Assembly (NCBI GenBank): GCA_913061125.1
Contig: CAJXUB010000001.1
Span: 46,424-110,423 of the forward strand
Reading direction: 5' to 3'
Length of the DNA stretch: 64,000 bases
Source: an uncultured Flavobacteriaceae bacterium
GTDB taxonomy: Bacteria > Bacteroidota > Bacteroidia > Flavobacteriales > Flavobacteriaceae
The stretch's first letter is position 1. Each line of letters starts with the position of its first letter. The position numbers were made by a program, and so were the translations under genes. The notes under the pieces were generated by a model. That model was given only the letters and a program-made list of their open reading frames with translations. It was not told the origin of the DNA and did not search any database. Below, piece after piece: positions 9,249 to 18,479 of the stretch.

Positions 9249-9995
9249 ATGAAGATTTTAGTATGCATCAGTCATGTCCCAGACACCACTTCAAAAATTA
9301 ATTTTACAAACGACAATACCGGCTTTGATACAACTGGTGTTCAGTTTGTTATCAACCCCAACGACGAATTTGGATTGACCAGAGCCATGTGGTTTAAGGA
9401 ACGTCAAAACGCCACGGTAGATGTGGTTAATGTTGGCGGACCAGAAACAGAACCCACGCTTCGAAAAGCACTGGCCATCGGCGCCGATGCCGCTATTCGA
9501 GTAAACACACCTGCAACCGATGGTTTTGCTGTAGCTCAAGAATTGACTAAAATTGCAAAAGAAGGCGATTATGACCTAATTATCGCTGGACGGGAATCTA
9601 TTGATTACAATGGCGGTATGGTTCCAGGAATTATTGCTTCAAATCTTAAGGCGAGTTTTGTAAACAATTGCATACAGTTGGATATTGAGGGAGACAACGC
9701 CACTGCTGTTAGAGAAATTGATGGCGGTAAAGAAACTCTAAACACCACCCTACCTCTTGTTATTGGCGGACAAAAAGGCCTTGTTGAAGAAAGTGACCTT
9801 AAAATCCCCAACATGCGTGGTATTATGATGGCCAGAAAAAAACCATTGACTGTCCTAGAGCCAAATGAAAACCAAGATTTCACAACATCCATTTCGTTTG
9901 AGAAACCCGAGCCAAAAGGGGCCATCAAATTGGTCGATGCCGAAAATATTGATGAACTTATTAATCTTCTGCACAACGAAGCAAAAGTTATTTAA
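9249..9995 (+). CDS. etfB: Electron transfer flavoprotein, beta subunit
   Basis: EtfB forms with EtfA the soluble FAD/AMP heterodimer that takes electrons from acyl-CoA and related dehydrogenases to the respiratory chain. The ORF track starts at 9180, but that start lies inside an operator palindrome. The family N-terminus MKILVCISHVPDT starts at 9249, giving 248 residues. Visible features are the nucleotide-binding beta-alpha core (INPNDEFGLTRAMW), GADAAIRVN, IIAGRESIDYNGGMVPG and the EtfB-typical NMRGIMMARKKPL loop. EtfA follows 15 bp later. Control through the palindrome upstream would fit regulation by fatty-acid or amino-acid breakdown, but that is inference. Confidence 0.95.
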   Translation: MKILVCISHVPDTTSKINFTNDNTGFDTTGVQFVINPNDEFGLTRAMWFKERQNATVDVVNVGGPETEPTLRKALAIGADAAIRVNTPATDGFAVAQELTKIAKEGDYDLIIAGRESIDYNGGMVPGIIASNLKASFVNNCIQLDIEGDNATAVREIDGGKETLNTTLPLVIGGQKGLVEESDLKIPNMRGIMMARKKPLTVLEPNENQDFTTSISFEKPEPKGAIKLVDAENIDELINLLHNEAKVI

Positions 9996-10010
9996 AACAA
10001 AAAAAATCTT

Positions 10011-10967
10011 ATGTCCGTATTAGTATATATTGAATCCGAAAATGGCACGTTTAAAAAAAGTGCCTTAGAAGTCGCCTCCTATGGGCGATGTGTTGCCAAT
10101 TCACTAAACACCTCTTTGTGCGCCTTAGTTTTTAATTCCAAAGACAATGCTACTCTTGGGGCTTATGGTGTGAACAAGGTTTTGAATGTCGAATCCACAC
10201 ATCCGTTCACTGCAGAAGCGCATTCAAATGCTTTGAAACAAGCCGTCGATAAAGAACAATCAACAGTTGTGATTTTGAGCAACAGTGCTAACAGCAAGTA
10301 TTTAGCACCGCTTTTGGCATCGGACCTAAAAGCCGGTTATGTACCAAACGTTGTTGAAGCGCCATCAAGCACCTCCCCTTTTGTTGTCAAACGAAGTGTA
10401 TTTAGCAACAAAGCATTTTGTAACACTGAAATTTCAACTCCCATCAAAATTATTGGAATATCCAATAATGCATTTGGTCTGGTGGAACAGGTCGTTGATA
10501 TCACAACAGAGGCATTTGAACTGGAAAATATCAGCTCAAAAATTAGGGTTGAAGGGGTAGATAAAGCTACCGATAAAGTATCCATTGCAGATGCAGACAT
10601 TGTAGTGTCGGCAGGACGAGGTCTCAAAGGGCCCGAAAACTGGGGAATGATTGAAGAATTAGCCGATGTGCTTGGTGCAGCAACAGCTTGCTCAAAACCT
10701 GTTTCGGATTTAGGGTGGAGACCGCACAGCGAACACGTGGGTCAAACGGGGAAACCAGTAGCTACAAACCTCTACATCGCCATTGGAATTTCAGGTGCTA
10801 TTCAACACCTTGCTGGTGTGAATTCCTCCAAAACCAAAGTGGTAATCAATACAGATCCTGAGGCCCCTTTTTTTAAGGCCGCAGATTATGGAATTGTAGG
10901 CGATGCTTTTGAAGTGGTGCCCAAACTTATTGAAAAACTTCGTGCATTTAAAACCCAAAACGCTTGA
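10011..10967 (+). CDS. etfA: Electron transfer flavoprotein, alpha subunit
   Basis: This 318-residue protein is the FAD-binding partner of EtfB. The C-terminal FAD domain is well preserved: VSAGRGLKGPENW, then SKPVSDLGWRPHSEHVGQTG, then AIGISGAIQHLAGV and VINTDPEAPFFKAADYGIVGD. These residues hold the flavin and the adenine ribityl chain in known ETFs. The N-terminal domain carries the weaker beta-alpha repeats normal for this subunit. It lies 15 bp after etfB on the same strand, the usual two-gene arrangement. Confidence 0.95.
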   Translation: MSVLVYIESENGTFKKSALEVASYGRCVANSLNTSLCALVFNSKDNATLGAYGVNKVLNVESTHPFTAEAHSNALKQAVDKEQSTVVILSNSANSKYLAPLLASDLKAGYVPNVVEAPSSTSPFVVKRSVFSNKAFCNTEISTPIKIIGISNNAFGLVEQVVDITTEAFELENISSKIRVEGVDKATDKVSIADADIVVSAGRGLKGPENWGMIEELADVLGAATACSKPVSDLGWRPHSEHVGQTGKPVATNLYIAIGISGAIQHLAGVNSSKTKVVINTDPEAPFFKAADYGIVGDAFEVVPKLIEKLRAFKTQNA

Positions 10968-11036
10968 TTTTTCAAAACTTGCGCATATAAAAGTTTGGTA
11001 ATTTAGGAATTAAGACTGTTATTTGTTGGTCAAACA

Positions 11037-11651
11037 ATGAGTTTAGTTCGACTTAACATAAAAGGAATTTCTTACAGCCAAACACAAAGTGGTGCTTACG
11101 CCCTTATTTTGAGTGAAGAAAATGGAGGCCGAAAGTTGCCAATAGTGATTGGTGCATTTGAGGCACAATCCATTGCAATTGCTCTGGAAAAAGACATTCG
11201 TCCTCCTAGGCCACTGACTCACGATTTGTTCAAAAATTTCTCAGACCGATTTAATATTTTAATAAAGCAAGTGATTATCCACAAGCTGGTTGATGGCGTA
11301 TTTTATGCCTCATTAATTTGTGAGAATAATGGGATTGAGGAAATTATCGATGCTCGAACCAGCGATGCCATTGCCTTAGCGTTGCGATTTTCAGCTCCAA
11401 TTTTTACTTACAAAAATATTATTGAAAAAGCCGGTATTGTCCTAAAAATAAACCCAAAAGACAAGGACGATACAGAAGACAGTTTGGTTTTTGAAGAAGC
11501 CAACTTGGACGACGAAAACGTCGATCAAAACCCTGAAAGTGATTATAAAAACCTTTCTTTAACTAAACTAAAAGAACAACTCAAAGCAGCCGTTAGAGAT
11601 GAGGACTATGAAACTGCAGCAAAGCTTAGAGACGAAATTTCAAAGCGCTAA
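11037..11651 (+). CDS. Bifunctional nuclease family protein (DUF151 plus UVR domain)
   Basis: The 204-residue protein has an N-terminal DUF151/BFN domain (about residues 1-140: LPIVIGAFEAQSIAIALE, then RTSDAIALALRF). A short acidic linker follows, then a C-terminal UvrB/UvrC-type helical motif (LKEQLKAAVRDEDYETAAKLRDEI). Plant members of the first domain are described as nucleases; in bacteria the role is not settled, and the UVR motif suggests a protein contact. It is followed after 12 bp by the nucleoside transporter gene and probably shares its mRNA, in a stretch rich in nucleotide-metabolism genes. Confidence 0.88.
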   Translation: MSLVRLNIKGISYSQTQSGAYALILSEENGGRKLPIVIGAFEAQSIAIALEKDIRPPRPLTHDLFKNFSDRFNILIKQVIIHKLVDGVFYASLICENNGIEEIIDARTSDAIALALRFSAPIFTYKNIIEKAGIVLKINPKDKDDTEDSLVFEEANLDDENVDQNPESDYKNLSLTKLKEQLKAAVRDEDYETAAKLRDEISKR

Positions 11652-11663
11652 ACCATCCAATCA

Positions 11664-13055
11664 ATGAAACCATTTTTACTGCTATTTGCGATACTTTTTA
11701 CCCCATTTGTTCAAGCACAAGATGTTGCCTCTGAGATTATTAAAAGTCAAGGGTTTAACATCGGAAGTTTAGTGCGAGGTGCCATGGGAATGGTCGTTCT
11801 GTTGGGCATTGCGTTCTTTTTGAGTACCAATCGGAGGGCCATCAACTGGCGTACTGTAATTCTTGGATTGACTGCGCAATTGGTTTTGGCCATTGGGGTG
11901 CTTAAAGTTGAATTTGTTCAAACTATTTTTAAAAAAATTGGAGATCTATTTCTGGCGGTTTTAGACTTCACCATGAAAGGAACTGAATTTTTGTTTGCCG
12001 CATTTTCAACTGGTAAAATTGACAACTCAATGGACACATTTGCCATCTCAATTTTACCAACAATCATTTTCTTTTCGGCCCTAACCTCAGTATTATTTTA
12101 TTTAGGAATAATCCAAAAAGTTGTTAAAGGTTTGGCATGGCTACTCACAAAATTGCTTCAGGTGTCTGGCGCAGAAAGTCTTAGTGTTACCGGAAATATA
12201 TTCTTGGGTCAAACAGAAGCACCACTGATGATTAAGGCCTATTTAGAAAAAATGAACCGTTCGGAGATTTTGCTCGTTATGGTTGGCGGAATGGCCACTG
12301 TGGCAGGAGGCGTATTGGCGGCTTACATTGGTTTTCTAGGCGGCGAAGATGATATTTTGCGGCAATATTATGCCAAACACCTTCTTACGGCCTCGGTCAT
12401 GGCAGCTCCAGGAGCCATCGTTATTTCAAAAATATTATACCCCCAAACAGAACCAATAAACAACGACGTAACCATAACCCAAGACAAAGTGGGCTCAAAT
12501 CTATTAGATGCCATTGCCAATGGTACAACAGAGGGCTTAAAATTGGCGTTCAATATTGGAGCCATGTTGTTGGTGTTTTTGGCTTTTATAGCCATGCTAA
12601 ATGGCATCCTCGAATGGGTTGGTAGCTTGGGGAGTATCAATGAATGGGTGAAATCCAATACAGTTTATGACGCACTTTCGTTAGAATTTTTATTGGGATA
12701 CGCCTTTGCCCCTTTGATGTGGCTTATTGGTATCGCCAAAGAAGATATTACCCTGATGGGACAATTGCTGGGGATTAAGCTTGTGGCCAGTGAATTTATT
12801 GGATACATCCAATTGGCAGAGCTTAAAAATCCGCTTGAAGTTGTTCATTTAAAATATGAAAAATCAATCATAATGGCCACCTACATGCTGTGTGGATTTG
12901 CCAATTTTGCTTCCATCGGTATACAAGTAGGAGGCATCGGTTCTTTGGCCCCCAGCCAAAGAAAAAACTTATCGGAACTTGGTATGAAAGCCCTCATTGG
13001 GGGGACCATAGCATCCCTTCTTTCAGCGACCATTGCTGGGCTAATTATTGGATAG
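11664..13055 (+). CDS. Concentrative nucleoside transporter (NupC/CNT family)
   Basis: CNT proteins import nucleosides together with Na+ or H+. The 463-residue protein begins with a signal-like first segment (LLFAILFTPFVQAQ). It then has the N-terminal CNT helices with the STNRRAINWR loop, the gate domain, and the signature GNIFLGQTEAPLMIK where the nucleoside is bound. The C-terminal half contains the repeated LGYAFAPLMWLIGI and ICGFANF-type helices (here MLCGFANFASIGIQVGG). Length is slightly above the usual 400-430 because of the N-terminal extension. Its neighbours thyA and folA, and the deoxynucleoside kinases in the window, fit a salvage role. Confidence 0.93.
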   Translation: MKPFLLLFAILFTPFVQAQDVASEIIKSQGFNIGSLVRGAMGMVVLLGIAFFLSTNRRAINWRTVILGLTAQLVLAIGVLKVEFVQTIFKKIGDLFLAVLDFTMKGTEFLFAAFSTGKIDNSMDTFAISILPTIIFFSALTSVLFYLGIIQKVVKGLAWLLTKLLQVSGAESLSVTGNIFLGQTEAPLMIKAYLEKMNRSEILLVMVGGMATVAGGVLAAYIGFLGGEDDILRQYYAKHLLTASVMAAPGAIVISKILYPQTEPINNDVTITQDKVGSNLLDAIANGTTEGLKLAFNIGAMLLVFLAFIAMLNGILEWVGSLGSINEWVKSNTVYDALSLEFLLGYAFAPLMWLIGIAKEDITLMGQLLGIKLVASEFIGYIQLAELKNPLEVVHLKYEKSIIMATYMLCGFANFASIGIQVGGIGSLAPSQRKNLSELGMKALIGGTIASLLSATIAGLIIG

Positions 13056-13149
13056 CTTATCGTTGATAACTTTTAAAAATAATTTAGAGCTTAGCTTTTA
13101 ATTTCCTTGGGGCTTTGGTTATTTTTATGCTGTATAATCTTACTGTAAT

Positions 13150-13974
13150 ATGAAGCAATATTTGGATTTAGTTAATCATGTTTTAAAACATGGAAACGCC
13201 AAGGGGGATCGCACGGGAACAGGGACAAAAAGTGTTTTCGGATATCAAATGCGCTTTGATTTGGGCGAAGGTTTCCCGATGGTTACCACTAAAAAATTAC
13301 ATTTAAAATCCATCATTTATGAATTGCTATGGTTTCTTAAAGGCGATACAAACATTCAATATTTGACTGAAAACGGTGTGCGAATTTGGAACGAATGGGC
13401 AGACGACCACGGCGATCTTGGCCCAGTGTATGGCCACCAGTGGCGCAACTGGAACAGCGACGAAATTGACCAAATTAAATCCGTCATAGAAACTTTAAAA
13501 AATAAGCCCAACAGCCGAAGAATGCTGGTCTCAGCCTGGAATCCATCCGTTTTGCCAGACACCTCAAAATCCTTTGCAGAAAATGTAGCTGACGGGAAAG
13601 CTGCTCTTCCGCCTTGTCATGCATTTTTTCAATTTTATGTTCACCAGGGTAAACTATCGTGCCAACTTTATCAACGCAGTGCAGACATTTTTCTGGGAGT
13701 ACCATTCAATATCGCATCTTATGCTCTTTTCACTATGATGATGGCTCAAGTTTGCGGATACGAGCCCGGTGAATTTATTCACACTTTTGGGGATGCCCAC
13801 ATATACAATAACCATATTGAACAATTGGAATTGCAACGATCGAGAGAACCGCGTCCTTTACCAAAAATGATTCTTAACCCAGAGGTTAAAAGTATTTTTG
13901 ATTTTAAATTTGAGGACTTTACATTGGTTGACTACAACCCTCATCCCCACATCAAAGGAAAGGTGGCGGTATAA
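13150..13974 (+). CDS. thyA: Thymidylate synthase
   Basis: ThyA methylates dUMP to dTMP using methylene-tetrahydrofolate. All landmarks are present in 274 residues: RTGTGT near residue 22, the catalytic cysteine in [12 protein letters not shown] (Cys156), [13 protein letters not shown] for phosphate and base binding, and the C-terminal HIKGKVAV. The gene is followed in the same reading frame, after a single TAA, by folA, the enzyme that regenerates the folate it consumes. Coupled expression is likely. Confidence 0.97.
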   Translation: MKQYLDLVNHVLKHGNAKGDRTGTGTKSVFGYQMRFDLGEGFPMVTTKKLHLKSIIYELLWFLKGDTNIQYLTENGVRIWNEWADDHGDLGPVYGHQWRNWNSDEIDQIKSVIETLKNKPNSRRMLVSAWNPSVLPDTSKSFAENVADGKAALPPCHAFFQFYVHQGKLSCQLYQRSADIFLGVPFNIASYALFTMMMAQVCGYEPGEFIHTFGDAHIYNNHIEQLELQRSREPRPLPKMILNPEVKSIFDFKFEDFTLVDYNPHPHIKGKVAV

Positions 13975-14016
13975 TGTCAATGGAAAACATTATTTTTGCC
14001 CACAAAATTTGAGGAC

Positions 14017-14538
14017 TTGAACACAAGAAAACACCATAATAACCTAACCCTGATTGTTGCTGTATCTGAAAATCAAATTATTGGAAAAGATAACGATTTG
14101 GTTTGGGACTTACGTACGGACATGAAACGATTTAAGGCGCTTACATCTGGACATCACATTATTATGGGTCGAAAAACTTTTGAGAGTTTTCCCAAGCCCT
14201 TACCCAACCGAACGCATGTTGTCATTACAAGACAAAAAGACTATGCGGTCCCCGAAGGAGTCATTGTTGTAAACTCATTGGAAAAAGCCATCGAAATTGC
14301 TAAAGCCGATGAACAACCCTACATCATTGGTGGCGGAGAAATTTATAAACAAGCGTTACCTTATGCAGACAAAATTGAGCTCACTAGAGTTCATGGGAAT
14401 TTTGTGGGAGACACCTATTTCCCCGAAATTGACTTAAATGAATGGGTAGAGACTCATCGTGAATTCATTTCAAAGGATGAAATTCATGCCTACGATTTTT
14501 CATTTATTACTTACAAAAAACAAACTAACACAAAATAA
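14017..14538 (+). CDS. folA: Dihydrofolate reductase with a non-ATG start
   Basis: DHFR reduces dihydrofolate, the by-product of ThyA. The core is intact: LIVAVSENQIIGKDNDLVW (substrate and NADPH contacts), HIIMGRKTFESF, LPNRTHVVITR, and YIIGGGEIYKQALPYADKIELT. There is no ATG in frame before the conserved domain begins. The next Met is inside it (DMKRF), and the only stop upstream is the thyA TAA. The two candidates are TTG at 14017 (173 residues, preferred) and TTG at 13996 (180 residues, as in the track). An ATG at 13974 overlaps the thyA stop but is in another frame and ends after 12 codons. A small frameshift in the data near 13990-14040 would also explain this. Confidence 0.9.
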   Translation: MNTRKHHNNLTLIVAVSENQIIGKDNDLVWDLRTDMKRFKALTSGHHIIMGRKTFESFPKPLPNRTHVVITRQKDYAVPEGVIVVNSLEKAIEIAKADEQPYIIGGGEIYKQALPYADKIELTRVHGNFVGDTYFPEIDLNEWVETHREFISKDEIHAYDFSFITYKKQTNTK

Positions 14539-14548
14539 TTTACACCCT

Positions 14549-15433
14549 ATGAATGCCTATATTTTTCCTGGTCAAGGGGCGCAATTCTCCGGAATGGGTA
14601 AAGACCTATACGATAATTCTAATGTAGCTAAAGCTATGTTTAATCAGGCCAATTCCCTCTTGGGGTTTGACATCACAAAAATTATGTTTGAGGGTGAAGC
14701 CGAAGATTTAAAACAAACCAAGGTAACTCAACCCGCCATATTTTTACACTCCGTTATCTTAGCAAAATGTTTGGGAGCAACCTTTAACCCCGATATGGTT
14801 GCCGGTCACTCGCTGGGAGAATTTTCTGCCCTTGTAGCCAATGGGACCTTGGACTTCGAGAATGGATTAAGGCTGGTAGCGCAACGTGCAGAAGCGATGC
14901 AAAAAGCATGTGAAGCATCAGAAGGCACCATGGCTGCTATTTTAGGCCTAGACAATGAAGTGGTTGAAGAAACCTGTGAAACCCTCGATGGTGTGGTTGT
15001 TGCTGCCAATTACAATTGCCACGGCCAGCTGGTCATTTCTGGAGCTATTGAGCCCATTCACCACGCTTGTGAAATTTTAAAAGAAAAAGGAGCTCGCAGA
15101 GCTTTAGTACTTCCTGTGGGTGGTGCATTTCACTCACCGCTCATGGAACCTGCAAGAGAACAATTGGCTGCTGCCATTGAAAAAACACCCTTTAATACGC
15201 CAACTTGCCCTATTTATCAAAATGTATCGGCTAGCGCCGTAAGTGATACAACTGCAATCAAATCGAATCTTATAGCTCAACTCACCGCTCCTGTAAAATG
15301 GACTCAATCTGTTCAGCAGATGATTCACGATGGAGCCCGTCGGTTTATTGAGGTGGGGCCGGGTAATGTTCTTCAAGGTCTGGTGCGCAAAATCAACAAA
15401 GAGGTTTCAACAGAAGCCGTAAAATTTGAATAA
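14549..15433 (+). CDS. fabD: Malonyl-CoA:ACP transacylase
   Basis: FabD moves malonyl groups from CoA to acyl carrier protein for fatty-acid synthesis. The track starts at 14459, inside folA. The family N-terminus MNAYIFPGQGAQFSGMGKDL starts at 14549, which gives 294 residues, the normal length. The catalytic serine is in VAGHSLGEFSAL. The second catalytic histidine is in GGAFHSPLM, and the conserved NVSA and EVGPGNVL motifs follow. It begins 10 bp after folA and ends 1 bp before lspA, so it is probably part of one plus-strand unit. Confidence 0.95.
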   Translation: MNAYIFPGQGAQFSGMGKDLYDNSNVAKAMFNQANSLLGFDITKIMFEGEAEDLKQTKVTQPAIFLHSVILAKCLGATFNPDMVAGHSLGEFSALVANGTLDFENGLRLVAQRAEAMQKACEASEGTMAAILGLDNEVVEETCETLDGVVVAANYNCHGQLVISGAIEPIHHACEILKEKGARRALVLPVGGAFHSPLMEPAREQLAAAIEKTPFNTPTCPIYQNVSASAVSDTTAIKSNLIAQLTAPVKWTQSVQQMIHDGARRFIEVGPGNVLQGLVRKINKEVSTEAVKFE

Positions 15434-15434
15434 A

Positions 15435-15929
15435 ATGATGAAAGCCAAAACCTTAGCTATAATCCTATTAATTGCGATGAATATCGGTCTCGATCAATAT
15501 TCAAAACATATGGTGAGAGAACAGGTTGTACCTGGTTCACGTACGGAAATTGTGGGTCAATTGGTTCAGCTGATGAATGTTGAGAATTCGGGGGCATTTC
15601 TAGGAATTGGTAGTGATTCAAACCCTACTGTAAAATTAATTTTTCTTCTGATATTACCGACCCTCGTTTTAGGTGCTGTGCTTTACTATTTATTCACCAA
15701 TAAAAACTTAGATCAATTGTCAGTTATTGGATTTAGCAGCATCGTTGGGGGTGGAATTGCCAACTTATACGACCGTTTTGTGTATGGGTCTGTGACGGAT
15801 TTTATTTTCATGGATTTTGGTTTTGCTAAAACAGGCATATTTAACGCCGCAGATTTATCCGTAACAACTGGAATGGTTTTGCTTCTCATTGCTTCGTTCA
15901 AATCCCAAAAAGGCAGCTCGAAAACTTAG
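15435..15929 (+). CDS. lspA: Lipoprotein signal peptidase II
   Basis: LspA cuts the signal peptide from diacylated prolipoproteins in the inner membrane, and this window encodes many lipoproteins. I chose the ATG at 15435 (15438 is equally possible) over the TTG in the track. The 164-residue protein has four membrane segments and the family motifs: DQYSKHMV after the first helix, VENSGAFLGI, GGGIANLYDRFVYGSVTDF, and FNAADLSVTTG. The aspartates of NLYDR and NAAD are the catalytic pair known for the family. It overlaps the convergent amidohydrolase gene by 4 bp. Confidence 0.93.
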   Translation: MMKAKTLAIILLIAMNIGLDQYSKHMVREQVVPGSRTEIVGQLVQLMNVENSGAFLGIGSDSNPTVKLIFLLILPTLVLGAVLYYLFTNKNLDQLSVIGFSSIVGGGIANLYDRFVYGSVTDFIFMDFGFAKTGIFNAADLSVTTGMVLLLIASFKSQKGSSKT

Positions 15930-17203
15930 TTTTTGTAAACCACACCGTCTTTCATTACAAAAGTAATGCGCTCTAGGGCCGAGATATCATCAATAGGGTT
16001 GGTATCGGTTGCTACAATATCCGCGATAAAACCGACCTTAATTTGACCTATTTCGTTGGATAATCCTAAAATTTTAGCATTGGTCACAGTAGCAGATTGA
16101 ATGGCTTCCATGGGAGGCATTCCGACCTCTACCATATACCCAAATTCTTTTGCATTTAGCCCGTGGGGGAAAACACCGGCATCTGTACCGAAAGCGATTC
16201 TAACACCACGCTTATACGCTTTTGCGAAGGTACTTTGAATTTTTGGTCCGATTTCTAAAGCTTTGGGGACAATTATTTTAGGGTAAAACCCTTCAATGGT
16301 AGCATTTTCAGCAACTGCTTTACCGGCAGTTATGGTAGGGACAAAATACGTTCCGTATTGTTTCATCAAATCCATTGTTTTTGTACTCATTTTAGTTCCG
16401 TGTTCAATGGTAGTAACCCCTCCTATTACAGCGCGTTGCATCCCCTCGTCGCCGTGGGCATGGGCAGCGACTATCATTCCATAATCTTTAGCTGTTTCAC
16501 AAATGGCTTTAACTTCCTCTATAGTAAATTGAGGGTTTTGACCATTTTTTGCCACACTCAATACCCCGCCAGTAGCCGTAATTTTAATATTATCTGCTCC
16601 ATTTTTATAGCGCTGGCGTACTGCTTTTCGAGCCTCATCTGGGCTATTTATAACGCCTTGCTCTGGCCCTGGGTCACCCATCAATAATTTTTTTCTTCCA
16701 TTGGTTGGATCTGCATGTCCACCTGTTGTAGCTATGGCTTTTCCTGCTGTGAAAATCCTTGGACCAACAATAAGTTTGTTATTTATCGCATTTCGAAGGG
16801 CTATATTTACACCTGTTCCGCCAAGATCACGCACAGTTGTAAAACCGGCCATAAGTGTTGTTTTTGCAAAATTGACCGATTTAAATGCCACATCAGCTTC
16901 GTTAGCGGTAAATTGTTCCATGTATCGCTTTGGATTGTATTCGTTCTCTAAATGTACATGCATGTCAATAAGCCCTGGTAAAACAGTTTTAGATTTTAAA
17001 TCAATAATAATATCCTCGGAATTTTCTGGTACAACATACCCCTTTTCAATGGCTATTATTTTATCACCATAAACAATAATAGTCTGGCTTGGAACTAGAG
17101 TCCCATTTTTGGTGTCAACCAATTGACCACAGTGCAGGTAAAGGTTTTGAGCAGAACTCAAAAACGCAACAAATAAAATCAAAATTGAGCATATTTTTTT
17201 CAT
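15926..17203 (-). CDS. Secreted amidohydrolase (imidazolonepropionase-like, metal-dependent)
   Basis: A metal-dependent hydrolase of the amidohydrolase superfamily, 425 residues from the ATG at 17203. The track start at 17251 would place the signal peptide (MKKICSILILFVAFLSSAQ) internally. Metal ligands are visible as HVHLE, then a lysine in DNIKITATGG, AHAHGD, IEHGT and FGTDAGVFPHG. The barrel is framed by the usual small beta-sandwich (LVDTKNGTLVPSQ at the start, KVGFIADIVATDTNP at the end). Similar secreted enzymes include Xaa-Pro and Xaa-Arg type dipeptidases, so a peptidase is one option; the substrate cannot be called. It overlaps lspA tail to tail by 4 bp. Confidence 0.88.
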   Translation of the reverse strand: MKKICSILILFVAFLSSAQNLYLHCGQLVDTKNGTLVPSQTIIVYGDKIIAIEKGYVVPENSEDIIIDLKSKTVLPGLIDMHVHLENEYNPKRYMEQFTANEADVAFKSVNFAKTTLMAGFTTVRDLGGTGVNIALRNAINNKLIVGPRIFTAGKAIATTGGHADPTNGRKKLLMGDPGPEQGVINSPDEARKAVRQRYKNGADNIKITATGGVLSVAKNGQNPQFTIEEVKAICETAKDYGMIVAAHAHGDEGMQRAVIGGVTTIEHGTKMSTKTMDLMKQYGTYFVPTITAGKAVAENATIEGFYPKIIVPKALEIGPKIQSTFAKAYKRGVRIAFGTDAGVFPHGLNAKEFGYMVEVGMPPMEAIQSATVTNAKILGLSNEIGQIKVGFIADIVATDTNPIDDISALERITFVMKDGVVYKN

Positions 17204-17214
17204 AGTATTTAAAT

Positions 17215-18366
17215 TTAATCCAAATATTCTAAAACGGCTTGAACAATACATGCGATTTGTTCGCTATCCAATTCCGTATGCATGGGTAATGATATAACTT
17301 CTTTCGCCAATTGATTTGTAACTGGAAAATCGGATTCGTTGTAACGATCGTCTTGGTAGGCCTTTTGTCGGTGAAGTGGGATGGGGTAATACACCCCACA
17401 TGGAATACCTTTTGAGTTTAAATGTGCTACCAGGCCATCGCGGTCGGCATCTTTAATCTTCAAGGTATATTGATGAAAGACATGACAATCGCAAGTATCG
17501 CATAGCGTCTGACAACTGTTCCCCATTTTTGGAATGATAATGTTGGGGTGGGTTTCAAAGGCGGCGTTATATTGGCGAGCTGCGTCTTGGCGGGCCTTGT
17601 TATAATCGTCCAAATGAGGCAACTTGGCATCCAAAACAGCGGCTTGAATGGAGTCCAACCGCGAGTTTACACCAACAACATCGTGGTGGTAGCGCTTGTA
17701 CATCCCATGATTTACAATCCCTCGGATGGTGTGAGCAAGTTCGTCATCGTTGGTGAAAATAGCGCCTCCATCGCCGTAACATCCCAAATTTTTAGACGGA
17801 AAAAATGACGTGGAAGCGACATGTCCTAAGGTCCCTGTTTTGGATTTTTCTCCATTTGAAGTTGTAAAATTAGATCCAATTCCTTGGGCATTATCTTCAA
17901 TGACATACAGGTTGTGTTCTTTAGCTAGGCGTAGTATTTCATCCATTTTAGCACACTGACCAAATAGATGAACAGGAACAATGGCTTTGGTTTTTGGGGT
18001 AATGGCTTTTTTTATGGCTTGAACATCGATGTTGAAATCGTCTGGATCTACATCTACCAAAACTGGCGTTAGACCCAACAGCGCAATGACCTCAACTGTA
18101 GCCGCAAAAGTAAAATCAGCAGTAATGACCTCATCTCCAGGTTTTAGGCCCAATCCCATCATGGCAATTTGAAGCGCATCAGTGCCGTTAGCACAAGGGA
18201 TAACGTGCTTAACCCCTAAGTAATTTTCGAGATTGGATTGAAATTCTTTGACCTTAGGACCGTTAATAAAAGAGGTCGTTTCGATTACCTCTTGAATGGA
18301 GGAATTGACTTCATTTTTGATCCCTTCGTACTGACCTTTGAGGTCGACCATGTGTATTTTCTTCAT
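17215..18366 (-). CDS. DegT/DnrJ/EryC1/StrS-family PLP aminotransferase
   Basis: These enzymes transfer an amino group to nucleotide-linked keto-sugars for surface polysaccharide or LPS. From the ATG at 18366 the protein has 383 residues. The PLP lysine is in STSFFPSKNLGCYGDGG, preceded by VIEDNAQGIGS (cofactor Asp), with an HVFHQYTLKI substrate loop behind it. That loop follows a four-cysteine run, CQTLCDTCDC. I have seen short Cys runs at this place in other Bacteroidota members, so this is probably not unique. It lies 11 bp upstream of the amidohydrolase gene and is divergent from kdtA, which fits a role in LPS sugars. Confidence 0.92.
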   Translation of the reverse strand: MKKIHMVDLKGQYEGIKNEVNSSIQEVIETTSFINGPKVKEFQSNLENYLGVKHVIPCANGTDALQIAMMGLGLKPGDEVITADFTFAATVEVIALLGLTPVLVDVDPDDFNIDVQAIKKAITPKTKAIVPVHLFGQCAKMDEILRLAKEHNLYVIEDNAQGIGSNFTTSNGEKSKTGTLGHVASTSFFPSKNLGCYGDGGAIFTNDDELAHTIRGIVNHGMYKRYHHDVVGVNSRLDSIQAAVLDAKLPHLDDYNKARQDAARQYNAAFETHPNIIIPKMGNSCQTLCDTCDCHVFHQYTLKIKDADRDGLVAHLNSKGIPCGVYYPIPLHRQKAYQDDRYNESDFPVTNQLAKEVISLPMHTELDSEQIACIVQAVLEYLD

Positions 18367-18454
18367 AAAAATTGTGGTGTAAATTTCAATATTCCAACGC
18401 AGACAAAAATACAAAATTCGCCTTGTGCAAATGCTAAAATTAAGATAAAGAATG

Positions 18455-18462
18455 TATTTTTG
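18455..18462 (+). promoter_or_regulatory. -7 element in front of kdtA
   Basis: TATTTTTG matches TAnnTTTG. Transcription would begin only about 10 nt before the TTG start, which supports that start codon. Confidence 0.5.
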
Positions 18463-18479
18463 TTTTAAAACCAAACAGA

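Noticed and set aside
17215-18366. Iron-sulfur or zinc protein, because of CQTLCDTCDC in the DegT-type enzyme
   Set aside because: The run sits just before the HVFHQYT substrate loop, all PLP motifs are intact, and similar Cys runs seem common in Bacteroidota members.
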